A stretch of 64,000 nucleotides of DNA. It comes from Undaria pinnatifida. Its lineage: Eukaryota > Sar > Phaeophyceae > Laminariales > Alariaceae. This document shows positions 33,921 through 47,400 of this stretch, one piece after another. The DNA lies in assembly GCA_012845835.1 (NCBI GenBank), contig JABAKD010000019.1, forward strand, positions 14,805,420-14,869,419, in the 5' to 3' direction. The position numbers and the translations under genes are program-made. Under the pieces are notes generated by a model, which was given only the letters and a program-made list of their open reading frames with translations, was not told the DNA's origin and searched no databases. How positions within the stretch are numbered: the stretch's first letter is position 1; each line of letters starts with the position of its first letter.

Positions 33921-34900
33921 ACTCCGTGATAACAGTGTAGTGTCTGTCAGTACCATGGTGCACAACGAGTGCTCACGCACGAATACCAGGTACTCGTACT
34001 ATTAGACTAGATAGACTAGTCTAATAGCAAATATTATCATGTCAAGATGCCTCCACATGGGTAATCTTTTTACTATCCGGCCTTTGGGTTGAAGCCAGAC
34101 GGGGCATTCCGGGATTGACGCGGGACGTGCAACAGTTTTCTGGTCGGAAGCATCACGTACATAGCGTTCGCATTCGTATTTGCGTAGCATCTCCGAATTG
34201 CTCCTGCTGAGGCACCATCTGCTTGCGACCTGATTTGGTGAACTTGTGTGTGTGCATGCGTACAGCAGCAGCGCAGCAGCATATAGCGGCTGTGAATGGT
34301 GCTCACACTCGTGTTGCGCCGTGGTTTTCTCACGCTGTACTGCTGTATGTACGTACTGTATGTACTACGCTCGTAATCTCGTGACGGCAACACCCTTCAC
34401 ACCGTCTGCCGTTGACTTGCACTCTGACCTGCATTGTTCGTCTAATCGTTCGTCGCCTTGCTCGCCAATTTGCACGCAAAATGCGTGATATACGTGATCA
34501 TGGCCGCAGCGCACAGGCTGCACGGTTCGCAACCACCCCCACCATGCCGGCGCACACCTGGAGAGATGCTCCGGTCACGAAGGTACGACTGTTTTTACTG
34601 CAACTTTGCTACTGTTGCTGCTGCTAATACTACTGCGAATACTGCTACTGCTACTGCTGCTGCTTTTTCTACTTCATAGTCGACGATACTATCAGCAGCA
34701 AGCCGGTTCAAGCTGAGCATGAAAATTTCGAGCCCAGCAGCCAATGTCCACACCGTTTTTGCGAGTTAGGCTCTGATTCTTTTCACACGTGTTCTATGAA
34801 CCCCGCCGAACTTTAGAAGGTAGTGGTATTTTTTTCCCGTCAGATATTTAGTTAGTTCGCTGTTTCCCTTAGTTCGATATTTTTGGAATTTGAGGCCTTG

Positions 34901-35758
34901 GGCCATCCCCTATAAAACCGTTTCTTAAATAGGAAAAGAAAGGCATTTCCGGGGCGCAGAACCAGACGGGCAGAATTGGATCGACAGCCCCAATGATGAA
35001 AGCAACCCGAATTTTACATCCTGTTTTTGGACAGAGTTCTCACGAAATAATCAACAACGGCGACGGCTTGAATGCGTGCGTACCCGTACGAGTTCACCGC
35101 ACCAGAGCACTCCAGCGCACTCAGATGAAGCTTTGTATATAGCTGGGGCCGGGGAAAACACGGCGGATGCGCTTCACCTAGGAGGGGTGTCTTACTCGTC
35201 TTCCCCCTCGCTCTCGTCGACCTTGCGCATTGACGACAACGACATCTCGCAAACGGCGGCTGTTCTCGTCCTCGACGACTGGTGTGTGTTTAGCGTTTGG
35301 CGAATGGTGCAATCGCGACTCCGAGGAGAATAGAAAGGCTCTCGTAGTCCTCATCATCAATACCTGATCTCATCGGCTCGTGGTGATGAACGAGGTGTGC
35401 GTGCGAGTGGGTAGCGGGACAAAGCAGCGGCAGCAGCACGAGTACACCTATGACACGTTTTCGGTGCTCAGCAGATTCGCGTCTTCTTGTGTCTAGTACT
35501 TCTGCTTTCGGCTTACTATCACGCTTGTTGCCTCCCCTACGTATGGAAGACCGTCATGATGCAAGTCCAGACGTCATTTTCATATACGAATTTATCCGAA
35601 AGTGAACCCCCATTTCCGGGTCGGGGCCGTCCCGAAAACGATACCCGAGAATGGAAGCCTGCAAAGTCATCAGTTTTGAGTAAAAAATGGCTGAAAACCG
35701 GTTTTGCGATCCAAAAACATCCTTTTTGGATTCAGAAATGGTCTCATAAGGGATGGCC
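34901..35758. mobile_element. PIF/Harbinger-type non-autonomous element, third member
   Basis: Imperfect 24-bp inverted ends, GGCCATCCCCTATAAAACCG against GGCCATCCCTTATGAGACCA, with TTG on the left and TTA on the right. The interior includes a coding-looking stretch (35076-35333, plus strand) that may be captured host sequence. Confidence 0.62.
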
Positions 35759-36383
35759 TTAAGGGAAACCAGCTTTATGGCGAAATAAAAAACAAACAAC
35801 GAAAACTCGCCTTCCAATTTTCGGCCAGGGCACACAAAACACTCGTACGAGTACGAAGTTTCAGGGTCTATTTCAAACAACGGGGTGGACATATGGACTG
35901 TTGTACGAACAACCGTATAAATTTAATATACGACATGACCTTAAAAATTGGGCGATTTCGGTGCTAAATCGGTTGTAAACGTGACATCTGACTTTGAATC
36001 GTCGCCAGTCCGTCAGATCTTCGACTATTTGAGCCAAAGTCTCAACGCCACGTGTTGGAGTGCCTGGGCAAGGAAACATTCCACGAGCGTTTGTCTAACA
36101 TGGAAATGCAAGTAATAGACATATTGGTTTACGAAAAAACACTACAGCGGCTATTTTGGGCCATTTTGACCCCTTTTCGGGTATATGTTTTGCTCATATT
36201 TTTTAAATGTGACCATGTTAATAGCGGCCAGTATGATACCAATCAAGTGGCATTCAGGTCGACAACCCAAGCAGGATTCGCCGGGCAAAAAAAATAGCAC
36301 GTTCAAGGTGAACGTGCCTATACTATGCAACCATTATTACTAATACTATTGCTGCTGTACTTTTTGTGTTGAATACCAGGTAC

Positions 36384-36387
36384 TACA

Positions 36388-36422
<35 letters not shown>

Positions 36423-36535
36423 TCACTACTAGGACTACTACTACTACCACTACAACCAACTACTACTACTACTACTATCACTACTACCACTACTACCACT
36501 AGGACTACCACTACTACTACCACTACAACCAACTA

Positions 36536-36578
<43 letters not shown>

Positions 36579-36608
36579 CACTACTACTACCACTACAACC
36601 AACTACTG

Positions 36609-36691
<83 letters not shown>

Positions 36692-36695
36692 GCCA
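36384..36695. repeat. ACT/ACC triplet microsatellite
   Basis: About 310 bp of ACT with ACC, AGG and CAACCA interruptions that themselves recur (CCACTACAACCAACTACT at about 36447, 36520 and 36588). It follows a TACCAGGTA word at 36376 and a small GCACGTTCA-AGG-TGAACGTGC hairpin at 36297. Confidence 0.92.
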
Positions 36696-37663
36696 CTATT
36701 TCGTACCGCTCGAAAAAGGCGAGAACGTACGTTTCCTCCCTTATGTACTATAGGCAACACACGGACAGCGGTTCGGCATTGGCACAGAACTGCTGTACCA
36801 TAAACGGAAGGACCAGATATACGTTACTCACTGCTGCACGTTGATGTCCTCTCGGGAGAAGTCATTGTTCTGCCCGCCCGCTTCCCCCCCCCAAACGAAG
36901 CACCCAATGCTGTACGCACGCTATAAAACCATGTCGGAACGCGGGCACAGCCAAATGATGCTGTTCGTATTTTTTTAAACCCTCCCTTTGTATGGGGCCC
37001 GAGAAAAGCGACCCGAGAGGTCATAATTTGGATGTTTTCTATCGTCTCTGTGAGTGAACGGCAGTATGAGATACGTGGTATAGTGAGATCGTAGTGAGCG
37101 ACGCGTCCTACAAGGGGGGTAGCCCTTTTTGTCAAAACCTAATTTTGACGAACGGGGTGGGTTGATTAACTCAGAACTACCTAATATAATATGATTTGAG
37201 TAATAAGAAATATCTCGTGTGCTTGATAAGCTTGTTCTTTCTGTACCTTTATATACTTGGGAGCAGGTGGTGGGATGGTCCGCCGGGTTGCAGGGTGACT
37301 ATTAATAGGATCATAGGATCATATTCGCAGCACCAGTACTTCGTTCAGGTAAACAGTTACTTTATGGTGTTGCTCCCATCGCGCTGCTAATAGCATTGCA
37401 CTGCCAGAAGAGATCAGGATTTTCAAGGTTGGTTGCTTTACTGGAGTTACCTCGGACAATAATTGCAATCACTCCATAGGCAAGCATCCCGAGTTGCTGG
37501 TGTATGGCCTGTGCACTTTGCTTCATTTCTAGAACACTGTTACTCATCACTTCCTCTCTCTCTCAAGTCTCCAGAGGGTTAATAACTTTGACCTGGTACG
37601 AGTAGCGTATTAATGTATTAATGTATTAATGTATTAATGTAGTGTTGTACATAGTATTGTGGT

Positions 37664-37892
37664 ATTGTGGTATTGTGGTATTGTGGTATTGCGGTATTGT
37701 GGTATTGTGGTATTGTGGTATTGTGGTATTGTGGTATTGTGGTATTGCGGTATTGTGGTATTGTGGTATTGTGGTATTGTGGTATTGTGGTATTGTGGTA
37801 TTGCGGTATTGTGGTATTGTGGTATTGTGGTATTGTGATATTGCGGTATTGTGGTATTGTGGTATTGTGGTATTGTGGTATTGTAGCGTAGT
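37664..37892. repeat. 8-bp minisatellite TATTGTGG
   Basis: About 28 units, a few with GCGG or GATA variants. A period of 8 without stops leaves several frames open on both strands, which explains the repeated-peptide frames there. A TATTAATG run (37609-37640) precedes it. Confidence 0.92.
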
Positions 37893-38300
37893 ATTGTAGT
37901 ATTGTAGCGTCTCCCGAAAAGAAAGGGGTGGTTGTTTTTTTGCTGTTGGCCGCCATCAACCGATCTCGGACTCACGGCTCGTGTTCCATCCAAAATACAA
38001 AGTTTTTCTTTTGCTGTTGGTACGTCGAATCATCTTTGCTGGAAGCCCTGGCGACGAGGAACGCTATGCTTTGTTTTGCTCTTGAATTGACAACGACACC
38101 TCGGCTGTGAAGATCAGCACTTTCGTCGAAACTCGTTTTTTGGCAGGCTGCGTGTGACGCTTCAATCGCGTGTGCTACGGGATTGACCACCTCGTGAAGG
38201 AGTTTTTTTGTGGCGCCCTCCTCCGCGTCGTTCGAGCGCTAAAAACAAAACAAGTTCGTAGACATCGCGGCATTTTTTGTTTTTGCTTTTTTTGTGACAG

Positions 38301-38468
38301 GTAGAAATGAAACCCGACCTCATCGCGAAAACCTTCTCGACTCAGAACGCGTTTTTTTTCGCTGTGTTGAGCAAAATCGCCTACGAGACGGAGGACGAGG
38401 CAAGACGGCTGCTAGTGGGAAGCCCCGCCTGTTCTGGTCTCGGATTCGACCAGCTGCATTGGTTCGAG
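38301..38468 (+). CDS. Lipase exon 1 (first visible)
   Basis: The exon follows a T-rich tract and GTGACAG acceptor and ends at TTCGAG|GTACGT. It encodes 56 residues including the family N-terminal helix AVLSKIAYE and the LHWFE segment that normally precedes the 'DTEAF' block of class-3 lipases. The frame is open with no stop. An in-frame ATG lies at 38307, but the strong acceptor just upstream suggests an earlier exon. Confidence 0.8.
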
Positions 38469-41400
38469 GTACGTAACTCCTCGCAGGTGACGATGCGCCC
38501 ATTTTTGTGGAGGGTGGTCACTTGGGGACCTCTATCCCTTACCGAAATGCTGACTTCGGAAAATAAATGTAAGCTAAACACCCGTAGAAAATTGCGCTCG
38601 CCATTTTGGGGACAGACAGTCTAAGAAATAATGAGACAGTCGTTCACTTTAGCAGTGATTAAAGGGTTTACAGCGCCTATCCCCATTGCCACTGATAGCA
38701 TCCTTATCCCTTACTACATCCTTCCTTATTCCATCATTCCTTATTACATCCTTCCTTATTGCATGCTTATTCCTTATGACATCCTTATTCCTTATTACAT
38801 CCTTCCTTATTACATCCTTCCTCATTACATCCTTCCTTATTGCAGTCTTCCTTATTGCATCCTTCCTCATTACATCCTTATCACATCCTTATTACATCCT
38901 TACTACATCCTTATTACATCCTTATTACATCGTTATTACATCCTTATGGCATCCTTATGGCATCCTTATTGCATCCTTATTACATCCTTATTACATCCTT
39001 ATTACATCCTTATTATATAATTCATCATAGGATGAACCGATACCATTAGTAGGTATTTTATTGGGTGTACTATTAATAGGTATTTTAATTGGGTGTTACA
39101 TTGGGTATTATCTTGAGTATTAGGTACTATTTTGAGTATTAAAAAAATTACGCGCATACGGTGAGTGATGTATTGAGTATTACATTGGGTATTATGTCCG
39201 TTGGGTAGTGTAGTGATTAGTCAAGGAGAGGTCTGTCATTTGGAAATGGTTTTGCCAGAAACTGCTGCACCCACCGATAGGATAGGGTTGAGAAGGAGTC
39301 TTTTTTTCAGGGTTTTTCGGAGTCGTTCTACGGTAGCCTTTTCTTTAACACCCTCTTCTTTAACCAAATCGCTAGTTTCAAAACCAGCTCCTATGATACC
39401 GGTCGTATCTCCTGAAATACGGTGTCCCTCGACACCCTCCCCGACGTCATCGATCGATATGCCTTCGCACACAAGAAAATATATGGACACCCTTTATTCA
39501 GTTGTATCCGTCCTTGTGTCGAGCATCCATGATTAATGATTTGGATGCTGGTTTGAGGGGGGGGCTATCGTAGAATCGGTCTTCGGTGGTCATGACGTCA
39601 TGGTGGGTCGGGCCAGGATGTTTAAAAAATTCCCCGGGTCGATTCGGGCCGAGCCTGGAGCTACTCGAAATCTCATGGGTCGGGTCGGGGTGGGTCGGGT
39701 CGGGTTGGGTCGGGTCGGTTCACCCTGACCCGACCCAACCCGGCCGAGGAGAAGAGACACGGCCAGTGAAAAGCCCTATTTTTTTTTCTCGTCCAAAACA
39801 ACCAACCCTGTTGTACCGTCGAACCATGGACAGCGGGGGGGCGGTCGTATCTGTATGGTTGTTATGTTCGAAAACAAAAACGAAGATGCTACATACACTT
39901 CAGTATGGTATTAAACTGCCCAATTATGCCAAAGCTCCACCCAATTATGCCAAAGCTCCCTCCCTCTCCCTGTCCGTCCATCCGTAGCCTCCTTCCCTCC
40001 CTCCCTCCCTCCCTCCCTCCCTCCCTCCCTCCCCTCCTTCCCTCGTTTCTCGTTCATTGGTGTATATCCCGTTACTTGCCTGTTGGAACCGGTTGACGCC
40101 CCTGAACCGTTTTAGACCGCCAAAAACAGCCAAAACAGTCATTTTGTTCCGCACTAACAACATCATATGTAAATTATTCCATGTAAGTATTCCTTGCAAG
40201 CCCCCCCCAAAAACCGCGGGTGCGAAAGTTGTTAAGCTTTTTAAGGGAGAGGAAGAGGCGAGGAAGTGCCCCCTCGGTGCCGTCCAGGGCACCGAAGCCT
40301 TCATTTGCCGCCAATGGCGGGTATCATCACCGTCGTGCTTCCCCCCTCTCTCCCTCTCTCCCGCTTACCATGTTTTCCGCCGATTATGCTCGTTGTACTC
40401 GAATAAAACCCCAAATGATGCTACTTTCATGCTCGAAAAAACGCCCCAAGCAAAGAAAAAAAAACTCAACATCCCTCACACATAGTACTTATAGTACGGC
40501 AGAGGTGACATCGCCATTTTCTTTTCCGACAGGCTCCTCGCGTGGAGGAGCTCTCTACTCTTCTGAGGCAAACACTGCCTTAGAGGTCAAAAATGAAAGC
40601 TTACGGTATGATATTGTAGCCCGATGAACAAAGCCGTGGACTACACAAAACAGGCATTTTTCATGGAAATAAAAACGATTTCATCCAAACGATTTTGGGT
40701 TAATAAAGAGAGCCGCCATTCAGAAAATAATTCGGCCAAAAAAAGGTATACCATCATACCATCATACCATCATCATACCATCATACCATCATACCATCAT
40801 ACCATCATACCATCATCATACCATCATACCATCATACCATCATACCATCATACCATCATCATACCATCATACCATCATACCATCATACCATCATACCATT
40901 ATTTTACCCCCCTTCCACCCCATTCTTTTCTGCTGATAGCTATCTCATTGCCTGTCTTTTCGAGGAGTCGTTTGACGCCGCTTGACCTTTTTAGAACTGA
41001 CGAAAATAAAATCGCACCATTGTTCCCGTAAATCTTCCGCCCAAAACCGCGGGTGTGATCCTTAATAAGGGAGGGGAAGAGGCGAGGAAGTGCCCCTTCG
41101 ATGCCATCCACGACACCGAGGCATTCGTTGCCGCCAACGACGACATCGTCGCCGTCGTGTTCCGCGGAACGAAGACCATCGACAACTGGTACACCAACTT
41201 CATGGTTTCTCCGAAAAAATGTCCAGCGGAATGGGGCGTCCCATCTCCGGGGGGCGAGGTTCACCAGGTGGGTGCTAATAACCTCGCAGTCGGTATTGTA
41301 GGTATTGTGGTTATTGTCGGTATTGTCCGTATTGTAGGTATTGTTGGTATTGTAGTCCGTAGAAGTCTTGGGGGTCTTGGATGACAGCTGGTACCAGGTG

Positions 41401-44400
41401 AGGGTTTTTCTTAACACATTGTATTATTATTGTGTAGCGTTGGGACCATTTGCTTAGCTCCTACGGGAAATCAGAGGGAACACGTGTAAAATGTAGTTAA
41501 GGTTACTAGGGTGTTTGCTAGGGCTGGGCACTGGCTGACTCAGTCAGTATCGATTATACTGTGGTAAATATCAGTGTACTGGATTGCAGCAGTATACTGG
41601 CCGAGCGAAGCGAGAAGCGAGGCAGCCGAACGTAGCTCGGCCAAAAGGCCCCCGCCTGGATCGTGAGGGGGGCCCGCTGGAGGCGCCCCGCCGGAGGCCC
41701 CAAAAATCCCCATTTTCGCTTCATTTCCGATCGTAATCGGGGCTCTAAACTCGCTTCAACTGTATTGACCGGGGGTGGTATATTGTAATGTCATCTATTT
41801 CTACACAGAAAAAATCAATAGTCAAGAAAAATACATTCAACGTGTGGCGATGATGCGGCGTTCTTCGTGTTGTTGAGTTCGCGCAAGTGCATTATTTATC
41901 GTTCTGGTATATATATCATATTTAATATTTACTCGTGGTACTCCCGAAGTATGCCTGTTGCCGGCCGGTATGGCGGACGAGAACAAATTGGTGCTGTATT
42001 ATCCTCTGAATTAAGTAAGTACTGAAAGAACAAAATATTAACAGCATGGCAGTACGGCAGTGCAGCAGTACGTACGTAGCAGTAAGGTATCATCCTCTGT
42101 ATGTAAGTATTACAAGAAAAAAAAAATAACACGGCAGCAGTACGGCAGTGCAGCAGTACGTACCGTAGCAAAAGGACAGAGGAGTGCAGCAGTGGGGACG
42201 GTGGTACTCCCAAGCACCAATGGGAGGCCGGTATTTTAGAAACAAAAACAAAGTTTCATTTCCCACAGGACGCAGAAAGACTCCCACGTACGGAACGGCC
42301 CACCCACGCACCCACCACGGACGACGCAGTGCACCCTACACCCACTCACCGACCAAACCTTTACTACATATGTACAACAGTACAGCAGTGCAGCAGTACG
42401 TACAGCAGTACACCTGGTACGCGGGCGCAGTTAGTTAGTTGGTTCTTGAGGACCTTGTATGAAACAGGAAACGGACGGGGGGAGTTTCATTTTTTTACGA
42501 TACTCAGCCATCTCGGGGAGCGGGCGAGCCACCGTCCACCACCCACCCACCACCCACCATGCACGCACGAACCTACCCAGTAGCTCAGTACAGCAATGCA
42601 GCAGTACGTAGAACAATACACCTGACGGGCGAGCAGCAGCCGATTCGTCGATTACAATGCTCTCGGGCTGGGCGGGATTCGCCATTGTTAGGCCAAGCGA
42701 AAAGCGCTAGCGTTGCCGATTCTGCGCACGGCGAGCGGCGACGGCTGGACGCTGCTGTGATTGGTCCTGGTGTTGTTGTGCTTGCTGTTGACGCAGGCGC
42801 GCTTGTGGCCTCATGTCCATGGTTCTGTCCATGGCCCAAGTGACCAAAAAACAATTCGAAAGTTTAATATAGTTGGAGTTCGAAACAACAAAAATAGCGG
42901 GCAGCGACGAAAAAAAAGCGGGGGGGGCAATCGAGCCGTCCCCGGGAGGGCGAGTTCCACGCTCCCCCCTCGCCGAGGTGGAGCACCGACGGCCAATCTT
43001 TCGCCGGCACGCCGTAGTGCTGCTGTGGGGATGGGACGTAGCGGCACCGCGAGGCCGCCGGAGGCTGAGTGGAGCTCGGGAGTCGCCGCTTTTTTTGGGG
43101 GGGTGTTATAACCAAGATATTTTCAAAGATAAAAAAAACGTCACGACCACCTTAGCGTATTATACAATAAGGATATTTACTGTTTCTCCATCGCTCCTAC
43201 CCTTGGGGCACAGGGTAGTAGACTATACTACTATACTACTCACCAGCAAACAAAACACAGGAAAGCACAGACCAACAAAACTACGAAAACAAAACGACGA
43301 ACAAAACAAAAAACGAAGCAACGCTACTCGTACATGTAACCGGTATCGGGTATCAGGTATATCAATGCAGAGAAAGATCCAATCATGAAAAAAATGGAAG
43401 GGAGAAACGCGTGTGAAAAATCTCAACAGCCGGGGGGGTGGCGGAGATCTTTTAGCGTACAAACAGGAAACAGGCGAAAGGGAGGAACGCGTGAAAAGGA
43501 GCAACAGCTGGGGGCGTGGCGGAGATATTTCAGCGAACACCAAAAAAAAACTCCCTACTTATGAGCCAACAACAAAAAGTGGATAAAGCAGACAAAAAGA
43601 CAACATAGCAATATAGACGAGCAGCATAAGGACGCACCGCAACTCCGTATCATATACGAGATATCTGCAACAACAACAAATACACGAAAGTTCATAAAAA
43701 ACGAGAAGAATACCCAGAGAGGGAGGGAGAGAGGGGAGTAGGGGGGGGGGGGGGGGGGGTCGGAGAAGTACTGCAACTCATTCGCCAGCATTGGGTGGGT
43801 TTCCGTACTATAATATGGCGTGTTGATTGGACGTACGTCAAATAAACACTACTGGCCAATATACTGGCCGGATCAATTAGTAGAATTATACTGCCAGTAG
43901 ATTACTTCTGCCAGTACACACTGAGCCTGTGCCCAGCCCTAGTGTTTGCGGTTTTCAAAATCTGCTATTGTGGGTTGAAAACACTTACGAAAATTGTGTT
44001 GAAAACGGCGAATTTCCCAGCCCACAGCCAACCATTCCCACGAAAAACCTACAGGGGTTAGAAAAGCAAGTTAAAAGGGAGGAAAACGCATTATTTAACC
44101 AATTTCTTTGCTGCTTTTTTTTCTTGGATTGGGGGTTGGCCTTGGATTGTGGCGTTCGGCAGGTTTCAATGCTATTATTGCATGCTTTCCTGCCCGACTC
44201 CCACCCAACTAAAGTTTGGTACATCGCAAACACCCTACTGGCAGTTACAGCATCGACTGCCTACACCAACACCATGTCGTTCAGAGGGGGAACGTGTCGA
44301 CATGGTGGTATTAGTAGTGTATGACTCCATTACAGCGTCGGCCACTTGGAGCAGGTCTTCCTGATGATGTAGGAGATTTATTTGAAGCGTAGATGTGTAG

Positions 44401-47400
44401 CGTAGGGAGACATACGACACGCGTGCGGCTTAATGGTGCTTTTTGGTTGTTGCTTGTGTTTGTTGCTTGTGTTTTGTTGGGGCGCTCTTCGTTGACAGCT
44501 GATAAAATTCCTAGTACCTGGGTTGCTAACGCGCAAACCCTTTCACCACTGCAAAAAGCCCCCTATATAATTTTATGACGTCTGTGTCCGACACAAATGA
44601 GTTGACCTCACCCTGCCAACTGTTTCCCTTAAGAACTTTGTCTCCGAAGCAACGGGGTTAACCTCACCCCAGCAACTGCTTCCTTAGGGGTTTGACGACG
44701 GCGTGAACACGGTGTGGACTGGCGGCGACGGCGACGGGGGGGGCATGGGTGACACGATTAAAGCCCTCTGCAAGGCTGACGGCGAGAAGAGCAGGAAGCT
44801 GTACCTGGCGGGGCACTCGTTAGGAGGGGCCTTGGCGACGAACGCTGCGGCCCGGTTAGCCTTCGTGCACGACATCGAAATCGACGGGGTTTATACCATC
44901 GGCAGCCCGAGGCAAGGCTAAGACTGTCCAAGGCTGGTCCTTGTCTTGAATCAAAAGTTTCCCTCACTGATTTCGAGTAATAGAGTTTTTGCGATGCACC
45001 AACTTTGGCTGGATACGAGTTGGGTGGGACAACATTTCATACTATTAATGGTATTGTTGGTTATATAGGACTACCCACTGGCCCACGTAGTCACGTGACT
45101 ACGTGGGCCAGTGGGTAGTCCTATATACCCAACAGCTATCGAAACCGTCGAACAACACAATCTACGGCCAACCCAAACCACGAAACCTCACCGAAAAATT
45201 AGGTTCGAATTACACGCTTTCCCGCGCGTACATACCATTATTTGTATTTTCTAACTTACTAGTTTTGTCGTGGATCGGTTGACCTTGGGTTCATAACGTT
45301 CGTCGGTTTCAATGCTGTTATTGAATGTTTCCAACCCAAAACAAGTTGGAAAACGCAAACATCCCTAAACGAGTTGGAAATCGCAAACACACTAGCACAC
45401 TATTATTAGTATCCCACACCCTGGTGTTGCGGGGCAATTTGTGCCGAAACATGGCTGTGGTTCTGCGCGGGTGAACCCTTTTCCTACTGCCGAATGTGCT
45501 CCATATCAATTCCAGGTAGTTTTTACCTGAACAGTGGGTGCCCTTCGGAAAAAATGGGTTAGGAACCTTTTTATAGTATTGCAAAAAGTATCACATAAGT
45601 ATTTCGGGCAAGGTTAGCCCCTCAACGCCTACCAGGTATGTATAAACTTCGTTCTGACAGGGTTAACCCATTCTCGAGCTGCATTTTTTTTTCCACACTA
45701 ATTCCCAATAGGAGCAGTGTGCCCTAGGGTTACCCGTTTGGGGTTGCGAAAAAAGTATTCCACAGTACGAATAATTCGGCATACTATACGCGTAGTGTGT
45801 CTCGTCGTTAAAACTGGGTGTGGTTGTGAAAAGGATGAGATTGTTTTGTGTGCTGCAAAACAATGCCCCGTGCTTATTTAATAGTTTAGCACATACGAGT
45901 AGCTTGGAGGAGTTTGGCCCGAACGCACGGCTGCAGGTTTAGATGGGGCTAGTTTAGTTTTACCTGACTCGAGGCATTGGTTGGCTCTTCGTTCACGGCA
46001 TCGATATCCGCTGGTATATTTATGCCATCGGCGGCCCAAAGTAAGGCTAGCTCTCATTTTCGACACGTTTACCACAGATCAAGGCTACGGTGTTGCGGTA
46101 TCACACCCCCAGTTTTGACCACCACCGGGTGTTCAGCAGTGTTATTAATAGCCGCACTTGTCACTCTCTACCTCACTGACGAAAAACACGTTCGGCGAGT
46201 TTTTTTGGTGCAGCGTAGATAACCATACCTTTTCGCAATAAAATCGAGAATGTTAAAACAGCAGAGCGAAAGAAAGAAAGACTGCGACCGCAAGGAAGAG
46301 CGGGGAGGGTCACTCGCGCGAGTGACACCGAGCCACTGAAAAAACAAAGTGGCCAAAAGTGGCCAAAAGGGGGTAAAATGACAACATACCCCCTCTACCG
46401 TACGTAGCAGTGGTCCACAGCAGCGTAGTTTGAAGTAAGTTGTAAAAAATAATGGGTGCAGATTTCTAAAGGCGTTAAGGCTGCGTCTATTGGTCTTCTC
46501 TTTGATTTTTTTTCGTTCTGCCGACTACGCCATTTGTTAGGGCATTAGTGTTATGGTACGAAGTGATAGAGGATTATCAGTCCACTAGAATGAAGGTGAA
46601 ATGTTGGTTGGTCTAACCAATTTGACTGCCTACCGACGCTAAGCCTTCAAGCATTTCCATCACGTGTTGCGAACATTATCCAACACTAAGACCGGTGACA
46701 ATGGAAGGACAAAAGTTTCGAATTCCCGAAGATCCCAGCCAAACTTTGCCTGAACGGTCGCCCATGGACCCAATTTGGTAGTTTTTTTATTACTTTCCAG
46801 AATTCCGGAAAAAAAGATTTCTCGCGGCGATCTTGGCCAACATCGGCCTGAGAAATTCTCAAGCAGATCTTAGATTAGACGCCGCGCAATTTCGTGTTCT
46901 CCACACACTTCGTTCGACGAAATCAACGACACCGTCATGAACTCTGAACGTGGCGAGCTCGTTAGGGGCTCCGACCCCCCCTTAGTGTACAGCGCCCACT
47001 CTACGGCCGGTGATTTGTGCGGGCGCCGATCAGGCCTCTGTTGAAAACACATTTGGCGGCTGGTGTGTGGAAAACTGAGATAAAACTCTATCGTCTCCAA
47101 ACGGGCGAAAAACATTTTGAGAGGATGTGACAGAAGACCACAGGACAACACAAGCAACCTCTCATGCCCTAGGGCATGGATCGAGATGAACTCTTCAGCG
47201 CTGTCACCTACACTTACATGGCCTTGTCCCGAACGAAGAGGGGTGACCGTGGGTTGTCTCTATCTCGAGATCGAAGGTCTATCGTGTTTGGTGGGCAGTG
47301 TTGATCAAGGCTTGATGGAAATAGATAAATTGACCTGTTGGACCGCATGACCAAAAAAAGAGCCAGAAACAAAATATGTCAAGTCATTCTTTCCCCATAG

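Larger units (their letters stand above)
35759..38300. other. Upstream region of the lipase, no first exon identified
   Basis: Apart from the triplet and 8-bp repeats and a family A copy (38098-38195), no exon is convincing. A hydrophobic stretch at 37205-37260 (YLVCLISLFFLYLYILG) resembles a signal peptide but lacks an ATG, so I do not call it. Confidence 0.4.

Noticed and set aside
37196-37265. Signal-peptide exon of the lipase
   Set aside because: It is hydrophobic and followed by a GT, but has no ATG and sits in AT-rich sequence where such frames arise by chance.
37618-37993. Repeat-protein frames such as QYHNTTIP
   Set aside because: An 8-bp repeat without stops opens several frames on both strands; there is no evidence of translation.
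47160-47290. Helicase motif VI-like stretch (TYTYMALSRTKRGDR)
   Set aside because: It is a short match without neighbouring helicase motifs and with a stop soon after; it could be chance.
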